Shown piece after piece: positions 6,739-11,399 of a stretch of DNA of 11,399 nucleotides (positions are counted from its first letter, which is position 1; every line of letters begins with the position of its first letter). The position numbers and the translations under genes are program-made. A model generated the notes under the pieces. The model was not told where the DNA came from and ran no database searches. It saw nothing but the letters and a program-made list of their open reading frames with translations. The stretch covers positions 1 through 11,399 of the forward strand of contig DAOUKH010000092.1 in NCBI GenBank assembly GCA_034421515.1, read 5' to 3'. The DNA is from DAOUKH01 sp034421515. Its GTDB lineage: Bacteria; Chloroflexota; Dehalococcoidia; SHYB01.

Positions 6739-7845
6739 CTACGGCTCAATGACCGCGCGCGTCACCGCCGTGGGGCCCTTCACCCACTCCGACTGGTTGA
6801 GCGCGTCGTTGATCGAGTCGAGCGGGAACCGGTGTGACACCAGCTTGTGCAGCGGGACGCTGTCCTGGTTCCGCGCCAGGAAGTCGAGCACTTGTGGCAG
6901 GATCAGCGGCTCGTACATCGCCGTGCCCATCAGCTTCTTGCCGCTCAACACGAACGACGACGGGTCGAACTCCACCGTCCTGCCGGCGAAGAAGAGACCG
7001 ATGTCGAGGTAGGTCCCGCCGTTGGTGATCATCGCCAGTCCTTCGGGAAGCAGTTCGGCCATGCCCACGACTTCCACCGCGAGGTCGGCGCCCCGCCCGC
7101 CCGTGATCTCGCGGACGCGTCCCACCCGCATCTCCGGCGTGTTGAACTCGTCGATGTTGATCGTGTGCGTCGCGCCAAGCTCCTCCGCCAATTCCAGCCG
7201 GTTCTCCAGCCGGTCCAGCACGATGATCTGGTCGGCGCCCATGTCTTTGGCCAGCGCCGTGCCGATCAGTCCGAGCCCGCCCGCGCCCTGGAAGACGACG
7301 CTCTGCCCGTGGCCCGCCTCCGCCACCGTCAGCCCCTGCAGCACCGTGCCGTACGCGCAGTTCACCGGCCCAAGCAGCTCGTCGCGGACCTCGTCCGGCA
7401 CCTTGAAGACCGGCTTGTTGTCGTGGATGTAATAGTACTCGGCGAAGGTGCCCTGGAAGTACGGAAACTGCCCGACCCTCCGCCGGTGCTGATGCTTGAA
7501 GAGGCAGAGGTTGATCCGCCCCTGGAGGCAGAGGTAGCAGCGCCCGCAGGGGTCGATGCCCGCGTGGACGATGCGGTCGCCCTCATGCAGCGCCGCGCCC
7601 ATCGAATCGGTCGTCACGCCCTCCCCCAGCTTGTAGACCACGCCCGCGCCCTCGTGCCCCATGTGGGCGCCCTGCGACGGAATCGGGTGAGGCGTATCGC
7701 CGCGCCACAGGTGCATGTCCGAGCCGCAAAGCCCCGCTTGGGTCACCTTCAGCACGATGCAACCCGGCTCCGGATCGGGCACGTCGAACTCCTCGATCGC
7801 CACCGGCTGCGCATGCGCCTTCAGAATCGCGGCTCTACCCTTCAT
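6739..7845 (-). CDS. Zinc-dependent medium-chain alcohol dehydrogenase (368 aa)
   Basis: This is a medium-chain dehydrogenase that oxidises an alcohol or polyol with NAD(P)+. Seen: catalytic zinc ligands Cys40 (GLCGSDMH), His64-Glu65 (MGHEGAG) and probably Cys163 (VNCAYGT); structural zinc cysteines 100, 103, 106 and 114 in C-x2-C-x2-C-x7-C order; Rossmann motif G-A-G-G-L-G-L-I-G at about 187-195; and Asp211 after the second strand, which favours NAD+ over NADP+. Length is normal for the family. The ATG has AAGGAG (7856-7851) with a 5-nt spacer. It converges with the amidohydrolase, the stops being 18 nt apart, with no hairpin terminator seen between them. The MBL-fold gene lies 119 nt upstream in the same direction and may share a transcript. 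The substrate could be an alcohol arising from monooxygenation or lactone hydrolysis; this is inference. Confidence 0.9.
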   Translation of the reverse strand: MKGRAAILKAHAQPVAIEEFDVPDPEPGCIVLKVTQAGLCGSDMHLWRGDTPHPIPSQGAHMGHEGAGVVYKLGEGVTTDSMGAALHEGDRIVHAGIDPCGRCYLCLQGRINLCLFKHQHRRRVGQFPYFQGTFAEYYYIHDNKPVFKVPDEVRDELLGPVNCAYGTVLQGLTVAEAGHGQSVVFQGAGGLGLIGTALAKDMGADQIIVLDRLENRLELAEELGATHTINIDEFNTPEMRVGRVREITGGRGADLAVEVVGMAELLPEGLAMITNGGTYLDIGLFFAGRTVEFDPSSFVLSGKKLMGTAMYEPLILPQVLDFLARNQDSVPLHKLVSHRFPLDSINDALNQSEWVKGPTAVTRAVIEP

Positions 7846-7964
7846 CTCAGCTCCTTCTCAGAACGCCTGCAATCGACCGCCCTTGCACATGCTCGCGAGC
7901 GAGTCGCACATCGTCCACATCAGATCGACCGACGAGCGAGCAACTTCAACCTGCCGCGTCTTCC

Positions 7965-8828
7965 CTACGCTAACGGCTCGTAACCGAACCGCCCGTTCTT
8001 ATCGACGACCCGGCCGCCCTCAGCGATCGGGAAATGCGTCGGCACGACGCGGGTATCGGTGTCGGCGTACTGTTCCAGGAAGGCCCGGCGAGTCTCCCCC
8101 GCCAGCTTCTTGTTCACCGTTACTGCGATCTCCCAGCTCGGCTGCGCAACCTGCAGCACGTGATGCAGCATGTCGCCGGTGAACACCGCCTCGACGCCGT
8201 TCGACTTCACGTGCAGACCCGAGTGGCCCGGCGTGTGCCCCTCCAGCGGCTCGATCCAGACGCCGTCCTCGATCGCGTAGTCGTCGTCGCTCACGATCTC
8301 GGCCAGTCCCGCGTCGACCACCGGAATCACGCTGTCCTCCATCACGTCGCGGCCCCACTTCATGCCCGTCGGCGACGTCCAGTACTCGTACTCCTTTTCC
8401 CGGAACACATGCTTGGCGTTGGGAAAAGTCGGGACCCACGCCCCGTTCTCCAACCGCGTGTGCCAGCCGACGTGGTCGAAGTGCATGTGCGTGCAGAAGA
8501 CGTAGTCCACCGACTCCGGCTCGACCCCGTTCTTGCGGAGGTCGGCGAGGAACGGCGTCTTCAGCATGCTCACGCTCGCCCGCTCGCGGGGCTTGTCGTT
8601 GCCGATGCAGGTATCGACCATGATGGTGCTTTGAGGCGTCCGGAGCACGTAGCAGCGGAAGACCAGCCTCGCCTCGCCATTGGCCCCAAACAGCCGCGCG
8701 TCGAGCAAGGGAGAAGCCTCGGCGATCACTTCCGGCTCGGCGCGCGGGAAGAACTCGTGGGCGGGTGGGTCCATGGAGCCCTCGACGATCTCGAACACCT
8801 CGAAGTCACCGATTCTGAAGCCGGCCAT
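7965..8828 (-). CDS. MBL-fold metallo-hydrolase, lactonase-like (287 aa)
   Basis: This is a metallo-beta-lactamase superfamily hydrolase with the complete binuclear zinc set: His114-x-His116-x-Asp118-His119 (THMHFDHVGW), His198 (EGHTPGHS), Asp219 (FTGDMLHH) and His265 (PTHFPI). It most resembles the N-acyl homoserine lactonase/hydroxyacylglutathione hydrolase-like branch of roughly 270-300 residues. The likely reaction is hydrolysis of an ester, thioester or lactone; it could act on a lactone from a Baeyer-Villiger step, although quorum-signal lactonase is also possible. No signal peptide is visible; it looks cytoplasmic. The start ATG is preceded by a purine run (AAGAGGGGGG, about 8845-8836) serving as ribosome site. 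Its promoter is shared divergently with glutaryl-CoA dehydrogenase (see 8863-8915). Confidence 0.9.
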   Translation of the reverse strand: MAGFRIGDFEVFEIVEGSMDPPAHEFFPRAEPEVIAEASPLLDARLFGANGEARLVFRCYVLRTPQSTIMVDTCIGNDKPRERASVSMLKTPFLADLRKNGVEPESVDYVFCTHMHFDHVGWHTRLENGAWVPTFPNAKHVFREKEYEYWTSPTGMKWGRDVMEDSVIPVVDAGLAEIVSDDDYAIEDGVWIEPLEGHTPGHSGLHVKSNGVEAVFTGDMLHHVLQVAQPSWEIAVTVNKKLAGETRRAFLEQYADTDTRVVPTHFPIAEGGRVVDKNGRFGYEPLA

Positions 8829-8862
8829 GGTGTCGCCCCCCTCTTTTCCGCGGACTGCGCCG

Positions 8863-8915
8863 GAGTATAGCAGCGCCCCACGTCAACGGAAGTGGACGGC
8901 GCGGCTGCTATACTC
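8863..8915. promoter_or_regulatory. Divergent promoter region with perfect 12-bp inverted repeat holding two -10 boxes
   Basis: GAGTATAGCAGC at 8863-8874 and GCTGCTATACTC at 8904-8915 are perfect inverted copies separated by 29 nt. On the minus strand 8869-8864 reads TATACT and faces the MBL gene; on the plus strand 8909-8914 reads TATACT and faces glutaryl-CoA dehydrogenase. Both match the -10 consensus at 5 of 6 positions. The -35 regions (about 17 nt upstream of each) overlap in the 8886-8892 centre and are poor matches (ACGGAA or CTTCCG), so activation may be needed. The dyad could also bind a dimeric regulator. Confidence 0.55.
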
Positions 8916-8964
8916 TCATGGCCGCGGTCCTCGGGCCGCGATCCTTCTGTCGGCAAAGGACGCC

Positions 8965-10122
8965 ATGCTCGATTTCTACCAACTCGGCGACCTGCTCACC
9001 CCCGAGCAGAAGCAGGTGCAGACGACGACCCGCGACTTCCTCGACAACGAGGCCGCGCCCCACATCCGCCAGTGGTGGGAAGCCGGCGAGGCCCCCCGCC
9101 ATCTCGCGGAAAAGTTCGGCTCCATCGGCCTGCTCGGACCGTCGCTGCCAGCCGAGTACGGCGCCGCCGGCCTCGACAACGTCTCCTACGGCCTGATGAT
9201 GTACGAGCTTGAGCGCGTCGACTCCGGCCTCCGCAGCTTCGCCAGCGTCCAGGGCTCCCTCGTCATGTACCCGATCTACAGCTACGGCTCGGAGGAGCAG
9301 AAGCGGCGCTACCTCCCTAAGATGGCCTCCGGCGAGATCATCGGCTGCTTCGGCCTCACCGAGCACGACGGCGGTTCCGATCCCGGCGCCATGAAGACTA
9401 CCGCCCGCTCCGACGGAGACTTCTACGTCCTCAACGGCGTGAAGATGTGGATCAGCAACGGCGGCATCGCCGACGTCGCCCTCGTCTGGGCCAAGGACGA
9501 CGACGGCGTCGTCCGGGGCTTCCTCGTGCCCACCGACACTCCCGGCTTCACCGCCAACGAGATCAAGCACAAGATGAGCCTCCGCGCCTCCGTCACCAGC
9601 GAGCTCGTCATGGAGGACGCCCGCATCCCCAAGGACTGCATGCTCCCCAAAGGCAAGGGACTCGGCGCGGCCCTCTCCTGCCTCACCCAGGCGCGTTTCG
9701 GCATCGCCTGGGGCGCGCTCGGCGCGCTGGAGTCGGTCTACACCGAGGCCCTCGCCTTCGCCAAGAGCCGCGTCACCTTCGGCAAGCCCATCGCGGGGCG
9801 CCAGCTGGTCCAAGACAAGCTCGCCGGCATGCTCACCGACCACACCGCCGGCCTCATGCTCGCCTGGCGGCTGGCGAAGATGAAGGACGCGGGGACGATG
9901 AGCTACACCCACGTCTCCCTGGCCAAGCGGCAGAACGTGCTCGCCGCGCTCCAAGGCGCCCGGACCGCCCGCGAGGTCCTCGGCGGCTCAGGCATCACCC
10001 TCGAGTACCACTCCATCCGCCACATGCTCAACCTCGAGACCGTCTACACCTACGAGGGCACCCACGACGTCCACACCCTCATCCTCGTCCGCGAAATCAC
10101 CGGCGAAAACGCGCTGGAGTAG
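8965..10122 (+). CDS. Glutaryl-CoA dehydrogenase-like acyl-CoA dehydrogenase (385 aa)
   Basis: This FAD acyl-CoA dehydrogenase is closest in motifs to glutaryl-CoA dehydrogenase (oxidises glutaryl-CoA to glutaconyl-CoA and, in most members, decarboxylates to crotonyl-CoA). Seen: ELERVDSGLRS with Glu83 and substrate-carboxylate Arg90; the S-L-V-M-x-P-I-Y-x-Y-G-S-E-E-Q-K block; GCFGLTEHDGGSDPGAM; MWISNGG (Ser164 where the human enzyme has Thr); and T-Y-E-G-T-H-D with Tyr363 and catalytic base Glu364, then V-H-T-L-I-L. From recalled literature, the Tyr next to the catalytic Glu is associated with the decarboxylating type. ATG 8965 has AAAGGA at 8955-8960 just upstream; the frame is open farther 5' but that part lies in the divergent gene. 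It is followed 34 nt later by a small gene. No electron-transfer flavoprotein is in the window. Confidence 0.88.
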   Translation: MLDFYQLGDLLTPEQKQVQTTTRDFLDNEAAPHIRQWWEAGEAPRHLAEKFGSIGLLGPSLPAEYGAAGLDNVSYGLMMYELERVDSGLRSFASVQGSLVMYPIYSYGSEEQKRRYLPKMASGEIIGCFGLTEHDGGSDPGAMKTTARSDGDFYVLNGVKMWISNGGIADVALVWAKDDDGVVRGFLVPTDTPGFTANEIKHKMSLRASVTSELVMEDARIPKDCMLPKGKGLGAALSCLTQARFGIAWGALGALESVYTEALAFAKSRVTFGKPIAGRQLVQDKLAGMLTDHTAGLMLAWRLAKMKDAGTMSYTHVSLAKRQNVLAALQGARTAREVLGGSGITLEYHSIRHMLNLETVYTYEGTHDVHTLILVREITGENALE

Positions 10123-10156
10123 GCCCGCGCGAGTCGCTTCAAACGGAAGTCAAGCA

Positions 10157-10288
10157 ATGAGCACGCCGAAAGACAAGCCGACAGAACCGGAAACTCCGAA
10201 GGTCTACCCCCTCGACGTAGAGGGGGTCGACCTCGGCCTGACCACCCAGGAAATCGTCGACATCATCCGCGAAGGCCGCGAGCGCTAG
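10157..10288 (+). CDS. Small hypothetical protein, 43 aa
   Basis: This short frame starts at ATG 10157 with GGAAG at 10145-10149 (7-nt spacer) and ends at TAG 10286-10288. Codon use is GC-rich in third positions like the neighbours, which supports it as a real gene. The first 17 residues are lysine-, proline- and glutamate-rich (MSTPKDKPTEPETPK), then YPLDVEGV leads into a compact motif, DLGLTTQEIVDIIREGRER, that looks like a charged amphipathic helix. There is no membrane segment. It follows glutaryl-CoA dehydrogenase by 34 nt and may be in the same operon. I do not recognise a family; the disordered head plus short helix suits a partner-binding or regulatory peptide, which is speculative. 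A strong inverted repeat lies inside it at 10206-10227. Confidence 0.6.
   Translation: MSTPKDKPTEPETPKVYPLDVEGVDLGLTTQEIVDIIREGRER
10206..10227 (+). repeat. Perfect 8-bp GC-rich inverted repeat (hairpin) inside the small gene
   Basis: ACCCCCTC at 10206-10213 and GAGGGGGT at 10220-10227 are exact reverse complements with a GACGTA loop. The RNA hairpin would be stable (six G-C pairs and two A-U pairs). There is no U-tract downstream, so it is not an intrinsic terminator. It may act as an RNA-processing or stability element, or be coincidence in a GC-rich gene. Confidence 0.5.
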
Positions 10289-10328
10289 GCCCGCTGGGCC
10301 CATGGCGCGCCCATCCCTCCCACTCCTT

Positions 10329-10357
10329 TTGCGCCCCGCCCAGCCGTGGCCTATACT
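10329..10357 (+). promoter_or_regulatory. Sigma70-like promoter for the downstream amidohydrolase
   Basis: TTGCGC at 10329-10334 and TATACT at 10352-10357 are separated by exactly 17 nt, the optimal sigma70 spacing. The predicted start of transcription is near 10364, giving about a 50-nt leader before the ATG at 10415. The -10 TATACT matches those in the divergent promoter at 8863-8915. This suggests that the amidohydrolase at 10415 is transcribed independently of the small gene. Confidence 0.6.
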
Positions 10358-10414
10358 GCGCCCTCAATCCCGGGGCGGCTGGCCTAACAGAGCAGCATCC
10401 CCCAAGGACGCCGC

Positions 10415-11399
10415 ATGCCCGACCCCATGACCCTCCCGCCGCGCATCATCTCGGCGGACGACCACATGGACCTCCACGTCCTGCCGTTCGACCTGTTCGA
10501 GTCGCGGCTGCCGGAGGACCTCCGCGAGATCGGTCCCCGTGTCGTGGAGATGGAGCGGGGCATCTACTGGTTCTGCGAGGGCGAGCGCTGGGGCCGGGCG
10601 CGTCCGCGGCGGATTCGCGGCCTCCCCAGCATCTTCGACCGCGTCGGCGAGGAGGACTGGATCGAGCGCCCCTCGACTTCGGCCCTGCGAATCGAGGACA
10701 TGGAGCGTGACGGCGTCTACGCCTCCGTGATCTATCCCGGCCCTGGCGGATTCCCCGTCAGAGACCCGCTGCTCAAGTATGCCTGCCTGCAGGCCTACAA
10801 CGACTGGAGCGCCGAGTTCAACGCCTACAACCCCGCCCGTCTGCTCAACCTGGCGCTCATTCCGGCGCACGACCCCGACGCCGCCCGCGCCGAGATCGAG
10901 CGCGCCGCTGCCGCCGGACATCGGGGCGGCGTCATCGACCACTTCACCATGGACCCGCCCATGTACGACCCCATTTGGGAGCCCATGTGGCAGGCCGCCG
11001 AGGACGCCGGGATGTCGATCTCCGTCCACCTTGGGGGCGGCTCCTACATGCTCCCCCGCAAGGTCGGCAGTTGGATCATGACGGCCCGCTCCAGCGTCAT
11101 CGGCATGCAGCTCGACGAGGTCGTCTCCGTGGTCTGCTTCTCCGGCATCCTCGAGAAGCACCCCGGGCTGAACATCGTGCTCGGCGAGTCGGGCCTCGGC
11201 TGGATCCCCTACGTCCTTGAGCAGATGGACAAGAAGTACCGCGACTATGAGACCAACACTCGCGACTACCGCGGGTCCATCGCCCCCTCCGAGCTCTTCC
11301 GCCGGCAGGTCTACGCCACGTTCGAGGACGAAGACCTCGGGGTCGACATGATCCCCCTCATCGGCGCGGGCAGCATCATGTGGGCCTCCGACTACCCTC
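10415..11399 (+). CDS. Second amidohydrolase family 2 protein, 3'-truncated by window end (328+ aa)
   Basis: The start at ATG 10415 is supported by AAGGA at 10404-10408 (6-nt spacer); the frame stays open to the window end. It is paralogous to the amidohydrolase at 5584 with matching landmarks: the SADDHMDLH metal motif (Asp15, His17, Asp19), A-Y-N-D-W, VHLGGG with His205, L-N-I-V-L-G-E-S-G with Glu258, GWIPYVLEQMD, and MWASDYP with Asp326 at the window end. The positions of the conserved His, Glu and Asp differ by only about one to nine residues from those of the first copy. It is an ACMSD-like metal hydrolase or decarboxylase; the substrate is unknown. The first motif is D-x-H rather than H-x-H, as in the other copy. 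It is probably driven by the promoter at 10329-10357. Confidence 0.85.
   Translation, partial: MPDPMTLPPRIISADDHMDLHVLPFDLFESRLPEDLREIGPRVVEMERGIYWFCEGERWGRARPRRIRGLPSIFDRVGEEDWIERPSTSALRIEDMERDGVYASVIYPGPGGFPVRDPLLKYACLQAYNDWSAEFNAYNPARLLNLALIPAHDPDAARAEIERAAAAGHRGGVIDHFTMDPPMYDPIWEPMWQAAEDAGMSISVHLGGGSYMLPRKVGSWIMTARSSVIGMQLDEVVSVVCFSGILEKHPGLNIVLGESGLGWIPYVLEQMDKKYRDYETNTRDYRGSIAPSELFRRQVYATFEDEDLGVDMIPLIGAGSIMWASDYP

Noticed and set aside
7891..7900. GCTCGCGAGC palindrome between the MBL and alcohol dehydrogenase genes
   Set aside because: A 10-bp palindrome of G/C-rich sequence is expected by chance at this composition; no nearby promoter supports an operator.
6847..7983. 378-codon plus-strand open frame across the alcohol dehydrogenase
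   Set aside because: Arg/His/Val-rich low-complexity translation opposite a protein with complete zinc and nucleotide-binding motifs.
8864..8886. TTGACG placed 11 nt before the minus-strand TATACT, with a similar TTAGAC-11-GATACT spacing before the monooxygenase gene
   Set aside because: An 11-nt spacer is far from the 16-18 nt needed by sigma70, and two cases do not establish a special spacing.
8680..8964. Upstream extension of the glutaryl-CoA dehydrogenase frame
   Set aside because: It overlaps the divergent MBL gene and the promoter dyad; the family N-terminus and ribosome site point to ATG 8965.
8908..9954. 348-codon antisense open frame opposite glutaryl-CoA dehydrogenase
   Set aside because: A GC-bias shadow rich in Gly, Ala, Glu and Val without recognisable motifs; the opposite strand encodes a clear enzyme.
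10288..10300. GGCCC-GCT-GGGCC stem as terminator after the small gene
   Set aside because: Only 5 bp with a 3-nt loop and no following T-run; the TTTT near 10327 is too distant and overlaps the promoter -35.

Overview
This is a high-GC (roughly 70%) bacterial window packed with accessory catabolic genes. Coding third positions are strongly C/G biased, most genes have AGGAG-type ribosome binding sites, and there are no rRNA, tRNA, CRISPR or transposase features. The gene mix (nitrilase, NIPSNAP-like proteins, luciferase-like flavin monooxygenase, BKACE/DUF849 enzyme, two amidohydrolase-2 paralogues, crotonase, glutaryl-CoA dehydrogenase, zinc alcohol dehydrogenase, metallo-beta-lactamase-fold hydrolase) resembles the catabolic expansions known from uncultivated marine or soil lineages such as SAR202-like Chloroflexota or Tectomicrobia/Rokubacteria. 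That placement is an inference from gene content and composition; nothing in the window fixes the phylum.

Layout. Bases 1-2056 (+): the 3' part of a nitrilase-family amidase, then two paralogous NIPSNAP-like proteins 17 nt apart. Bases 2087-2639 (+): a lower-GC DUF4160/DUF2442 gene pair with overlapping frames, probably a toxin-antitoxin-like cassette acquired by transfer. Bases 2644-4631 (-): a two-gene operon, limonene-monooxygenase-like flavoprotein followed by a BKACE-family enzyme with a GTG start. Bases 4709-6720 (+): a crotonase and an amidohydrolase-2 protein, divergent from the previous operon. Bases 6739-8828 (-): MBL-fold hydrolase followed by zinc-dependent alcohol dehydrogenase. 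Bases 8965-10288 (+): glutaryl-CoA dehydrogenase and a 43-residue small protein. Base 10415 to the window end (+): a second amidohydrolase-2 protein behind its own sigma70-like promoter, cut by the window end.

How the genes may work together. The set from 2644 to the end could degrade an alicyclic or terpenoid-like compound: flavin monooxygenase attack, hydrolysis of a lactone or ester (MBL-fold or amidohydrolase), oxidation of an alcohol (ADH), then CoA-dependent degradation (crotonase, glutaryl-CoA dehydrogenase, BKACE). This is a hypothesis from gene content; the substrate is unknown. No transporter and no transcription factor lie in the window. The regulatory features I can point to are a symmetric divergent promoter (8863-8915, a perfect 12-bp inverted repeat carrying outward-facing TATACT -10 boxes) and a TTGCGC-17-TATACT promoter at 10329-10357.
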